A stretch of DNA of 64,000 bases. Origin: Trichomonas tenax (Eukaryota; Parabasalia; Trichomonadida; Trichomonadidae). Below, one piece after another: positions 19,223-29,200 of this stretch (the stretch's first letter is position 1; every line of letters starts with the position of its first letter). The notes beneath the pieces were generated by a model. The model had not been told where the DNA came from. It saw nothing but the letters and a program-made list of their open reading frames with translations, and made no database searches. The stretch is taken from contig JALKBU010000052.1 of NCBI GenBank assembly GCA_023091735.1, positions 43,989-107,988 of the forward strand, written 5' to 3'. A program made the position numbers and the translations under genes.

Positions 19223-19680
19223 TATTATGACGGGAACAAAAAAGTGATTTTTTTGATAAATCTAAATTGCAAAATTGCTTCTATTTTAATTCATTTAATA
19301 GAGTATGAGAATCATTATATATTTAATATATTGAACCAAAAAAATATCCAAATCAACATGAAATATTCTGATTGTCAATCAAATGACGACAATTTTAATA
19401 AAGTTCATGAAAATGAAATTGCTTCAAGAAGAAATACTTGTATGACTAGCTTCAGAAGGACACAGGAAGCAATGTATATTGAATGTATGACTAAAACACA
19501 AATTATAATGTCTTCATAAAATTATTTTTTACTTCTATGTCATCTCGCATAGTTGGCACCTCATTGGCTTCACGAAATATCAAAGAAAATATTCATTTTA
19601 TTTTGAAATATCAGGCATTGCAAATAACATCAAAATTTATATTTGCGCACCCAAAGTTAAAATCGTAAAAAATATAATCT
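19223..19680. other. Intergenic spacer
   Basis: AT-rich, between the starts-and-ends of two minus-strand genes. A 91-codon plus-strand frame at 19244-19519 is Asn/Ile-rich without recognisable motifs and is not called. Confidence 0.5.
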
Positions 19681-19992
19681 TTATAATGATCTCAAAAGTT
19701 CATTTGCTTCAATAACAAGCGGATCATTTTCGAATGAGTTGGCTGCGTTGATTGATAGTTGAAGCTTTCCAATGAATGATTCTAAACTCCTGGAACAGCT
19801 TTCAAGCGTTTTTTCTGCTTCTTCTTTCAGTTCTCTAAGTTTTTTGTATTCTGAAGAATTCACATCCAAATCTGTGTTTTGGAATTTCTGTTTAACTTCT
19901 GCAACTTCGTCCACATAACTCCTCTTCTCCTTGGCCAGTCTCTTGACAGCTCCGATGTTGATTCTGAGCTCATTAGCAACTTTGGAATCCAT
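19681..19992 (-). CDS. TBCA: Tubulin-specific chaperone A (cofactor A)
   Basis: 103 residues, the normal size for TBCA, and all helical. The N-terminal helix LRINIGAVKRLAKEKRSYVDEVAEVKQ closely follows the conserved xIKTGVVKRLxKExxxYxKE block. Two more amphipathic helices complete the three-helix bundle. TBCA binds quasi-native beta-tubulin after release from CCT and hands it to cofactors D/E. In a cell with flagella and an axostyle, demand for tubulin folding is high. The gene stands alone with long spacers on either side. Confidence 0.88.
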   Translation of the reverse strand: MDSKVANELRINIGAVKRLAKEKRSYVDEVAEVKQKFQNTDLDVNSSEYKKLRELKEEAEKTLESCSRSLESFIGKLQLSINAANSFENDPLVIEANELLRSL

Positions 19993-20705
19993 CTTTGGAA
20001 AAAAATGATGTGATTTTTCTGTCGTTTAGAAATTTACTTCAAGAATTCATAATGAACGCATAATAGCCATATTCAGATATACATAGTGATGCGTTTATCG
20101 TGAAGTTGCATATAAAAGTTCGGGCTATTTATAAAAAATTCTGGCTTGGAAAATTTTCGAATGTTGGGTGACAAATTATTAGCACATCAAATTGTAAAAT
20201 ATTATATTCTATTTGCGTCTTGTTGCCGCCCATAAATTCATGCAGTTTTCTTAAAAATACACATTGAGAAACGCATTTTTATAACTTATTATTTTGAATT
20301 GAACTTATTTCGTGTGTTTTAGATGAAAATCATCTAATTATACAATACAATATGATTTACGTTGCATTTTTGATCATTATTTAGAGAAATGTCATTTGAA
20401 ATGTTCGAAATATTGAATTCTGAAGCCATTTCATGAGAATAAAGCCGAAAATCGCTATAGAATATTTAAATCGAGTTCTTTAATACCATGCTACATTTTT
20501 TTTTGATCTAACATTTGATTAAATCAAAATAATACACTTTTAAATTTAATTTACAGGTCAAAAGGTACAGTTTATGCATCATAATAAATGAGATTTTCAT
20601 AGGATCATAATTTAGACTTCATTTTAAAATGTAGTAGAAAGCTGATGTAGTAAAAAGAATTGCAGTGAGAAAACGAGAAAACCGCAGATAAAAGACAATT
20701 ATTTT
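19993..20705. other. Gene-free AT-rich spacer
   Basis: About 700 bp without open frames of note or RNA-like folds, leading to the left terminus of the inverted-repeat element. Confidence 0.55.
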
Positions 20706-20885
20706 AGGGAAAAAAATAACTTCGTTGCGATTTTTTCTAGAACTAATACTTCTAGACAAGAAGGCGAACTATTCGTAGCGGATATCGGAATTATTTTCTG
20801 TGCTGCATCTGTTTCAATTGTCAAACACATAGTATACCCTCTACGTCACTTAGATAATTTTAATATTACTTCAAAATATGTGTTT
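20706..20885 (+). repeat. Left terminal inverted repeat
   Basis: About 180 bp, inverted copy of 21915-22102. Mismatches are scattered single bases plus a short insertion in the right arm near the AACGAGG/CGTTG stretch. Confidence 0.85.
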
Positions 20886-21470
20886 TTAGCAAATTATATT
20901 GCTGAACAATCTCTTATGTCATTGGTCGATATATTCATGTACTGTTTGATAGCAATTATAGATGTAAATCGAATGAAATATTTACATTGTAAGAAAGCAC
21001 CTCTCAAAATTTTCAAAATTGCAATATTTGAAATTAAAGTACTATTATTGGAGGAAACTGTTTAAAGGTTTTTCTCTGTGGATGACACTTATTAATTTCT
21101 TCGCATGAATGTTTAATAATTCCGTATATATTTGTCACAAGAAGAATATTCTTGAATTTAGAACCGAATTAAGAGACTTGATAAGATTGCATCACAAAAA
21201 TAATACGTTGATATTTGATATTTAAGTTCATAATTATATACATTGAATTCGATTTCAAAATACAATATAAACGCACCTTTTATTTATTGCAATATTTCAT
21301 ACCAAGAAATAATATACTTTGCAAATGCAATTTAGGAATTATGATAAATCAATGAATAATCCATACAAATTGAAAACGAATTAGAAAAAAGAAAATTTTA
21401 AGATGACAATATAGGTAAAACAAAATTTTTTCATATGGTTGTCAAAAAATAGCATCTTCCAAAAGGCTTA

Positions 21471-21590
21471 TTTTCAGTTAGTTTGTAGTGACTGAGCGTG
21501 TTTGACTATGTTTTGTAGTGACTGAGCGTGATTTCAGTTAGTTTGTAGTGACTGAGCTTGTTTTCAGCTACTTTGTAGTGAAGTTGGACA
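21471..21590 (+). repeat. Four tandem copies of a 30-bp unit
   Basis: Each unit contains TTTGTAGTGACTGAGC or a variant, starting at 21481, 21511, 21541 and 21571, an exact 30-bp period. The last copy is truncated and diverged (GTAGTGAAGTTGG). It lies inside the inverted-repeat element. Confidence 0.85.
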
Positions 21591-21914
21591 TAAATAATAA
21601 TTATGACACTTTTCTCCCGCCAAATAATGTTTTCGATAATTTTACTTTTAATATATCATCATCATAATTTTTTACCCGAAAATATTATGTTTAACGATGT
21701 TTTTTACAAAATTCATTTTGAAATTGTTGATTATATTTATAAAAGAGGCATAAGTATCGATAACACATATGCGTCTGTCTTTTGGAAACTATTGGTGCAT
21801 CTTATTCAAGAATATTTTAAATATTTAAAATTATTTTATCATATTAATGCTATATCTGATTGAACACAATTAAATCTTTAGCCTATGTATACATATTTTT
21901 AAAATTTAAGTATC

Positions 21915-22102
21915 AAACACATATTTTGAAAGTAATATTAAAATTATCTAAGTGATGTAGAGGGTATACTATGTGTTTGACAATTGAAATAGACGCAGCA
22001 CAGAAAATAATTCCGATATCCGCTACGAATAGTTCGCCTTCTTGCCTAGAAGTATTAGTTCTCGAAAAAATCGCGATTTTCAACGAGGTTATTTTTTTCC
22101 CT
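21915..22102 (-). repeat. Right terminal inverted repeat
   Basis: About 188 bp, the inverted partner of 20706-20885. It ends with TCCCT at 22098-22102. Confidence 0.85.
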
Positions 22103-23185
22103 ATATTTTATAATCTAAGATCTCTACATTTAGATCATTTCTAATCACGGAATTCCTTAAATTTATGCAGGAAAATGTGTGTTTTAAAATGTGAGTGAAT
22201 TGCCCCGTATGATGACAAAAAATCAAAAAGCATTTTCATTAAACTTGCTAAAGAACATGATAAATGCCATGTACTCGTACAGTATAGCAGTGTGAGAAGG
22301 TTTATCGCTTGAAAAATCTTAAAAATGGACTAAACATGGAAAAATCTTAAACAAAACTGATGAAAACTGTCCTACGCAATGAGTTATATATGCGGCCGCG
22401 CTCACTCTTTTGACAATTCATTACATTTGAGAGTAAAATTAACAAAACCCGACCACATCAAAACCATTTTCATATTATTGCAAATAAGCGCTGTTAGAAT
22501 AAAATGAGCATGAATTCTTGTTCATACGTTTGACAGCACAATGCATTTGAGAACAATTTTGTTACAAAGTTCGTCCATCAACATAAAACACATAAAAACG
22601 AGTTTCCACTGCCAAAATCATCACATAACCAATGCATATAATACGAAGCTGGTTCATATATAAAAAAGCCTCATATTTACATTATATTTTCAAATAAAAT
22701 TAATCAAAGGATTGTAATAAGTTGGGAAAATATCCTTTTGACAGTTTCAATTTAATAGATTTGATCTTTTGAGAGCCAAAAATCCATTACATTTTCTTAA
22801 TCGCTGTGAGATGGTTCAAAAAATAAATGATAAATAAAAAATTAAATTAAATATTATGTGGTCATTGATAAAATTGATTTTATACAATATGATGGACTCA
22901 GTGTATGCTTCAATGTTTTCGCGGAAAGTCGAGAAAAAATGATTTTGCGTGATTTTGCGGTGCAAATATATACAGCGATCTAAATCACATATGATTTTAA
23001 ATAATGATCGAATATTCGAAGGTTCAATGATGTTTGTCAAAATTTCTCTTAAATATGATCCTTCATCATGCAAATGAGCTGTGATTCATGTTGTAAAAAA
23101 TTGAATTAAATTTCAATGAATTCAAACAAAAAATATTTTATTAATGAGTGAAACGTGCAATGGAATCAAATGGATTTACGCCTTA
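22103..23185. other. Gene-free region with faint internal repeats
   Basis: AT-rich. Two imperfect direct copies of a block around TTTGACA..CATTTGAGA occur near 22412 and 22530. An 85-codon minus-strand frame at 22816-23073 shows no recognisable domain and is left uncalled. Confidence 0.45.
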
Positions 23186-23924
23186 TTCCACGACAGCATT
23201 GTCACCACACGTGGTAAATAGGCGTTCGCTGTAGACATGCTCTCTTATTTCATCTGGATTTGTGCATCTCTTCCTGAAATCATTGTTTTGTGCAAATCAA
23301 AGGACATCACAGGAATATATCCCTTTCTCTTCATATTTTCGTCATAGGAGATGCCTCAGGACTCATAGGAAACATCCTAACAGGAGGAGTCGCAACTCAG
23401 ATTTTAACAAGTGCGTGTTATCTAGCGTTTGACGTTGTTTTATTAGCTTAATACATCTACTACAGGTGCAAAGCGAAGTTTAATGTCGATATAAATATAG
23501 ATAACAGTGATGTTGATGATGATTCAAACAAATTAATTGTTGTCCCAGCAATTACAGCTTTCGCAGTAGAAACAGCTGCCACTATCGATTATTGGCTCCC
23601 ATATAGAGGCGAATATCTAATAGAAAGTTTGTTTGGATGGCTTTCAGGATGCATTTATACGGCTTCGAGAATCCCACATATGTGATGGCGATCTTTATCA
23701 GAGATTCTTCGTCTCAACATTTGTGGCTTCAATAACCTTTCCTTATTGGTGCTCTCGGTCCTTTGGTGTGTGATATAATCACTTTATTCCAAATGTGTAT
23801 TTATGGCTATTCGACAAAGGCTGAAAAAGAAAAAGGCGGCGACAAGATCAGCTTCGACAACAATGAAACTTCTTCTTCAACAAAAACATCTGATTCAACA
23901 TCAGAACAAAAATCTTCGGAATAA
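23186..23924 (+). pseudogene. Decayed PQ-loop membrane transporter (RTC2/PQLC2-like)
   Basis: Three reading frames together spell a PQ-loop family protein, normally seven TM helices and exporting cationic amino acids from lysosomes/vacuoles. Visible in order: YFIWICASLPEIIVLCKSKD, where PE stands for the PQ motif; after a frame change near 23340, GDASGLIGNILTGGVATQ and YLAFDVVLL; an in-frame TAA near 23450 where Gln is expected before YIYYRCKAKF; a loop with Asp/Asn; then GWLSGCIYTASRIP (second PQ-like motif). Another frame change near 23683 and a stop follow, then GALGPLVCDIITLFQM and a Ser/Thr/Lys-rich tail ending at TAA 23922-23924. At least two frameshifts and two stops make it non-functional as one protein. 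Confidence 0.8.
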
Positions 23925-24634
23925 ATTTTTATTATTTGTGTTTTTGGCATTAACAACTATTTTCATCACTGTGCAGACCCCAAATTTTAAATTAATCACC
24001 AATTTCTAACTCTTATATTTTAAATTTTTTATAATAAAGGTAAATCAGCTATAATCTGAAGCGGATGATGGTAAATCTGGACTGAGCAATCGGAAGCAGA
24101 GTAATTTTTAGTAATAAATCTGATCAAATTGCAAATTACAAATTTGCATTTAGAATTTGGATGATTTTTTGAATTGTTTGAAATGATATATAGATACTCT
24201 TTATGTGCGTGGCGATTTGAAGATAAATTTGTCGCATTTAAAAAAGATCTAAAAAACTGCAATTTTTTCATACCTAGAAAACGCCTCAAAATGGGCGAAA
24301 TATAATCAGCGTGCTGTAGAACTCAGAGATATGGTATAATCGAAATATTGCATACTAATTCGATAATTTTAATTCAATTGATTTTGCTTTCGTCGTAGAT
24401 ATCTATTGCAAACTGGCAGCACTCGTTGTGATTAATAAATTGGGAGGTGCAGAATTTCTGTATATTGTGATAGGGAAAAGTTTGCTGAAGAGAAGAAACT
24501 CCGAAAAAATGAAATAAATACTTGACTTTACTTGTCAGCTGATATATACACGTCAAAAAATATTTTGTTCATATTTTTGTTATAATAGATATCTTAAATT
24601 ATATGTAAGCTTACAGTCACTCAAAATTTAAATA
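23925..24634. other. Intergenic spacer
   Basis: AT-rich. Short frames on the minus strand have no recognisable content. TTTACTTGTCAGC near 24529 resembles the recurrent upstream motif but is 100 nt from the next start. Confidence 0.45.
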
Positions 24635-25387
24635 ATGTTTGAAGAAGACACCGGCGATGCGTCTCTTACAATAATCGTCGCATGCCTTATAATATCGATT
24701 TTCCTAGGAATTTGGCTCTATTCGTTGTTTATACACAAGCAAACGCTCAAAACACTGCCAAATCACATTTTATATTTCCATCCTTCCGCAAAAACTATAG
24801 AAAGCCAGCTCCAAAAGTCCGCAGCGAAGACAAAAGCAGCGGCGAAAACCGGGCCACAGCGTCAATACATCGATTCTGTGCCATTCCCAGATTTCAAGAT
24901 TTATTTACCCGAAGAAGTGGCTCCTTATGGCAGCAAAACCATTGCACAGGCAAATCCAAATTTCTCGAAAGACGAAACTACAATTATCTCAAAGCCAATC
25001 GATCAATCAAATCAAAAAGATACTTTCGAGCCTGTTAATAGAGCTCCAAAGTCATCAAAACTATTCGAAAACATACAGAAAGAGGCTGAAAAGCTTTACG
25101 ACGAAACTAAGAAAGCAGATAAAGAGAGAAAACAAAAAGAGAAGGAAGAGAAAGAAGAAGCAAAGAAGAGGGCAGAAGAGGAAGCAGCTAAGAAGGAAGA
25201 AGCTGCTGCAGCAGCCGCATCGAAAGGTAAAAGCCTCAAAGCTGGTGGACTTGGAGGCTCAATTAATGTCCCTAAAGACATGTTCAAATCGCTCAAACTC
25301 ACAAAGCCAGGCGAAAACAAGACAGAAGAATCAAAACCAGCAACTGATGCATCAAAGCCAGCTGAAGAAAATAAGCCTGCAGCATAA
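24635..25387 (+). CDS. Single-pass membrane protein with charged Ala/Lys/Glu-rich tail
   Basis: 250 residues. A short acidic N-terminus precedes one transmembrane helix at about 10-33 (LTIIVACLIISIFLGIWLYSLF) with no cleavage site, so a signal-anchor protein is likely. After a Lys/Ala stretch and a more ordered YIDSVPFPDFKIYLPEEV segment, residues about 150-205 are a Lys/Glu/Ala coiled coil. A Gly patch (AGGLGGSINVP) and a Lys/Pro/Ala repeat tail follow. It is not recognised. The layout resembles ER or organelle membrane tethers and the translocon-associated RAMP4/SEC62 type only loosely. The real-gene call rests on length and composition. Confidence 0.68.
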   Translation: MFEEDTGDASLTIIVACLIISIFLGIWLYSLFIHKQTLKTLPNHILYFHPSAKTIESQLQKSAAKTKAAAKTGPQRQYIDSVPFPDFKIYLPEEVAPYGSKTIAQANPNFSKDETTIISKPIDQSNQKDTFEPVNRAPKSSKLFENIQKEAEKLYDETKKADKERKQKEKEEKEEAKKRAEEEAAKKEEAAAAAASKGKSLKAGGLGGSINVPKDMFKSLKLTKPGENKTEESKPATDASKPAEENKPAA

Positions 25388-25584
25388 TTACATTCATAGA
25401 GTAAATTATATACACTATTTGTTTTCAAATATATTGTTTCCGATTTATATCAAAATTCAATATATACATTTTAATCGATTTATTTTCTTCATTTAATTCT
25501 TTATTTTTCATTGCGCAGACCATGAATCTATAATACCAATGCAGTATATAATTTCTTCGATTTTTGTCAAATAAATTTCCAAAA

Positions 25585-25645
25585 TGACATGTAAAAAATT
25601 TATGACAAGTAAATTTTTGTCAAATAGAATTTTGTGTCATGTAAA
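25585..25645 (+). promoter_or_regulatory. Three tandem TGACATGTAAA-type motifs
   Basis: TGACATGTAAA at 25585, TGACAAGTAAA at 25603 and TGTCATGTAAA at 25635, all in the same direction and 50-110 nt before the start of the Abitram-like gene. This is the clearest tandem occurrence of the motif in the window. Confidence 0.5.
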
Positions 25646-25695
25646 ATTGTATTTTGTAGTTTAAATATATAATTTTGTTATGTAAATATTAAAAA

Positions 25696-26076
25696 ATGGA
25701 AGATTTCTCTCTTGATGAATTAAGAGCATTCAAGCTTCGTTTCAGTGGAAGTTACACCAATGGAAAGTTGCTTGTTTTCGTATTACCAAACAGTTTAATT
25801 ATTATTACTTTGCATCCAAAATTCGCAAAAGATAAAAATCAATTCATTTACAACGGACCAGAATTAGGCCACGACATTCACGCTGGCGATGATATAGTCT
25901 TAATCGACGGTGAACAGTTCGTTTGTCCAACACAAGGAAAAGTGATTGATGTCAATCCGAACATGGGAGATGCAAAAATGTATGCAAACGGCCCAACAAC
26001 GAATTATATTTTGATTGTTAAACCAAGCAAAGGTGCTCCAAAACAATTCGAAGAATCTTATGTCAAAATCTGTTAA
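25696..26076 (+). CDS. Abitram/Simiate-like small protein with lipoyl-type fold
   Basis: 126 residues. The layout follows the Abitram (FAM206/Simiate) family. An N-terminal strand-rich part (FKLRFSGSYTNGKLLVFVLPNSLIIITLHP) is followed by a barrel-sandwich-like half: GPELGHDIHAGDDIVLIDGEQF, then CPTQGKVIDVNPNM and NYILIVKP. The family counterpart has DGxEYxVxSCVRGRLxEVNE at the equivalent place. It is a barrel-sandwich (biotinyl/lipoyl-like) hybrid but without the modified lysine. Animal members are linked to actin regulation in filopodia. The similarity is by pattern only; an unrelated biotinyl-like domain is the alternative. Confidence 0.6.
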   Translation: MEDFSLDELRAFKLRFSGSYTNGKLLVFVLPNSLIIITLHPKFAKDKNQFIYNGPELGHDIHAGDDIVLIDGEQFVCPTQGKVIDVNPNMGDAKMYANGPTTNYILIVKPSKGAPKQFEESYVKIC

Positions 26077-26248
26077 ATTTCTCTGTAATCTCATGTACAC
26101 ACATTAATAGAATACTTTTAACCCTATGTTATCTATATTTGTTATATAAATATAATTTTTCTTAAAAATGTTGATAAATAATTTCCAAAATATGTACATT
26201 GTTGTCATTATAATTCAATAAAGATCCGGTTGTTTAGAGGAAGAAAAA

Positions 26249-29200
26249 TTATGGAACTAAAACTTTGAGGAGTTTGTCAGCTTTCTCGCTGAGTGGTCCT
26301 GAGCCCATTAATTCGATGGACAAAGACATTGCGAAGTCTCTGAGTTTGGCGCTCTCCGCAGAATTATCACTGGTAGAGACAGAGATGCAGTTATAAAGGA
26401 AGTCAATGAGTTCAGGTGTGACATATAATGGCTTGATTCTGTGTGCGACATCTAATGCAAAACCAAGTAATTCACCAACGGACATCAATGTATTAAGAGC
26501 TTGTGGTGTAACACCAGTCAAAAGCTTCTTAATTATTGCATTAGAGCGATTCCTAACATCAGCACGATCGTTGGAAAGTAAATCAACAAAAAGTGATAAA
26601 TTCAACTTCGACCTACTTGCGAATTCATTGAATGTGCATCTAATTTCAAGATATACCTCAATGAGCTCAAGCATTTGTATTGAGAAGTCCATCTGACTAA
26701 CAATGTTCTTAAGTGCAGCAATATATGCATCGGCATTATCTTTCATCTGTCCTTTGTTCATTTTCCCAACTAATGTTGACAATACACTGACGCATTCAGT
26801 CATTGCTAACTTCGATTCTGTTGTCAAACTCTCGAGAACACTGATGAAGATGGCTGTGGCATGATCTGTTCTGATGCCACCAGAGATAGCAAACGGAATT
26901 CTCTTATCGAATGTGTAAGCCAAGAAACGCCTCGAATCATTGGATGATGACTTGAATGCGATTGACAAACATTCAGATAATTTGCCTATTAACTGGACTG
27001 ATGATGTGTTTGTGCATATGCCGAATGATGAGAAGAGAGATGCATACCAACATGTTGATGCAACTTTGTAAACTTCATTCTTCGATGCCAATAATTCGCC
27101 GACAGCTGCGCAAACCTTGAAGATATTATCGGAGTCAAGTAGTGCCATCATCTCTGCGATCTTGTTGATTGTTGTCTCCAAAGCATCAAATGTTACAAAT
27201 TCAATGGTAATTGAGTCCTTTCCGAGTTTTCCAACAACTGTGTGCTGGAAAATCTTCTCGAGTGTTGCGAATATTTCCATTTTGGAGTCCTTAATTTCTC
27301 TAGATGACAACGACTTTCCTTGAGAGTTAAGTGTGCCAAGCCACATTATCACGCATGAGAAGAACAATCCAAGATTATCTTCGACGCTGTAATATTCCAA
27401 AAGTGTTGGAATGAAGTGGAATAACGACAAAGTTGGACCTGCCATCAAAAGTGTATTATACTCTTTGATAAACATCTGTCTTCTCGACTCGCTCATGATT
27501 ATCAACGAAACTAAGAACCTCCTGGTATCCATAGAGTCCGAGAGCATTATCAATGTGATCGCTGATGCCATGTTTGACTGTGCAAATCCTGAAATTGCGG
27601 TGTTGAGATGGAACTTGATTTGCTCGTTGTTGTGCGGAGAGTTTGCGCTCTCAATCAGCCACTTGAATGTCATTGGTGAAGCAGTGAATAATGCTGGGCC
27701 ATGGATTCCAATGGCGGCGCGAATAATCATTGCACTAGGAAGGCTGCAGTTCTTCGACTTCGCAATTTGCTCACACAATTGTTGGCTGAATTCTATTGGC
27801 TGTGCGAGTAAAACGCGAGCGAATAATGAAACAGCTGATGTGCTGAGAGCATCAAAGGAGAGTTCCTGATCAATCTCAGCTAATGGATCTTTGAAGTTCT
27901 TCATCGATGGATTATCCTTTTGTGCATTGTCTGCTCTAACATTGATTCCGAAAATAGCCATCAAAGCTCTAAAAGCAACAGCCCTTGTAACTCTGATGTT
28001 TGATAAGCAGAGTGGTGCTGTGTTGTATAATATTACACAAAGATCCTGCTTCGGCAGTGCAATGTTCTTGTTGCAAGCTTCCAAAGCGCATTCGTATGCA
28101 AACGAAATGAAAGGAAGTGGATCTGTCTTAGTGAAATACTTTGATGTCTCGACAAGGCAAATCTTCAATGTCTTCTGCTCTGGAGCGATCCTAAACAGCA
28201 AAGCAGACATGCGCTGGTTCATGGATCTATCGCTCACGAAATTATCGAGATGGAAAAGCCAGCTTTGGACGATTGTGTCGACGAGTTTTGCAACACCCTT
28301 TTGTGATGCAATCATGTAAATCAAATAAGGAGCAAACAAAGGAATTGGCGCTGTTCTCTCAACTAAATCAACTGGGCAGATTGCAGATGACAACTGCGGG
28401 AAAACTTCAGACAATTTCTCAATCTCTGATGCAAACATTGTCATGCTCTTTTCTGTTGGCAATGCGTGATTTAATATGTTATAAACCATTTCCTGTTGCT
28501 GCGGTGTCATTCCTGGCTTCGGTGAGAGTATTGCAGCAACTGATGCAACTGTTGCCATTCTCACGGAGTACTCGATTGTCTTCTTGTCATGACCGATAAA
28601 CAGGAATGTCTTCTTCTTCTTTTGCATTGCGATTTGGTTCAATTCTTCGAGGCAGATTGAGAAATATCTTTGACTCAATGCAGTGAAGAACTCAATGAAT
28701 AACTGCATATCAATCTGTTTCTCTTTCTTTGGACCTAAAACTTCAGTTGATGTCACGATCTGGATGAGCTCAGATATATCGGCACCAGAAAGATTCTGGA
28801 GATAAGCAATCAATGTGACAAGTTGTGGTGATGACTTGGCCTTGGAAATAAGTGTTGCCTTGATTTCCTGTGCATAAACTTCTGAGATAAAGTTATCGAA
28901 CAACTTCGTCCATGTTTGTGGAGCTTCGAGATTTGGTCTGAAAATTCTCAAGAATGAAGAGAACTCAATGAGCCCACTTGGCTTCTTCACGAAGAAAGGA
29001 AGAAGATGGCAGAAGTATTCAGAGAATGCTTTCTTGTCTGGGGCAGGAATTACACTGTTTTTAGCATCAGGAAGGACTTTTTCGAGTTCTCCTGCCATGC
29101 AAGCAATGATTTCTCCATCCTTTATCTGTGGAACACTGTGGAGAATTCTCTCAACGATAATACCTGTGAATTGCTTGAAATACGAAACGAACTGTCCAAT

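Larger units (their letters stand above)
20706..22102. mobile_element. ~1.4 kb element with ~180 bp terminal inverted repeats
   Basis: The left arm (20706-20885) and right arm (21915-22102) are inverted copies of one another with few mismatches. Both include the core TCGGAATTATTTTCTGTGC and the block ACACATAGTATACCCTCTAC. Outer ends read AGGGAAAAAAATAAC and its complement. Between them are no long open frames: only a 61-codon frame overlapping the left arm and an 86-codon frame at 21603-21863, neither resembling a transposase. A four-copy 30-bp tandem repeat lies near the middle. Size and structure suggest a non-autonomous DNA transposon or MITE-like element. No clean target-site duplication was found by eye. 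Confidence 0.8.

Noticed and set aside
19244..19519. 91-codon plus-strand frame
   Set aside because: Asn/Ile-rich translation without motifs, in a spacer; no upstream motif; could easily arise by chance at this AT content.
22816..23073. 85-codon minus-strand frame beginning MHDEGSYLREIL
   Set aside because: No family resemblance strong enough; it sits in a decayed region, and its C-terminal half looks like translated AT-rich DNA.
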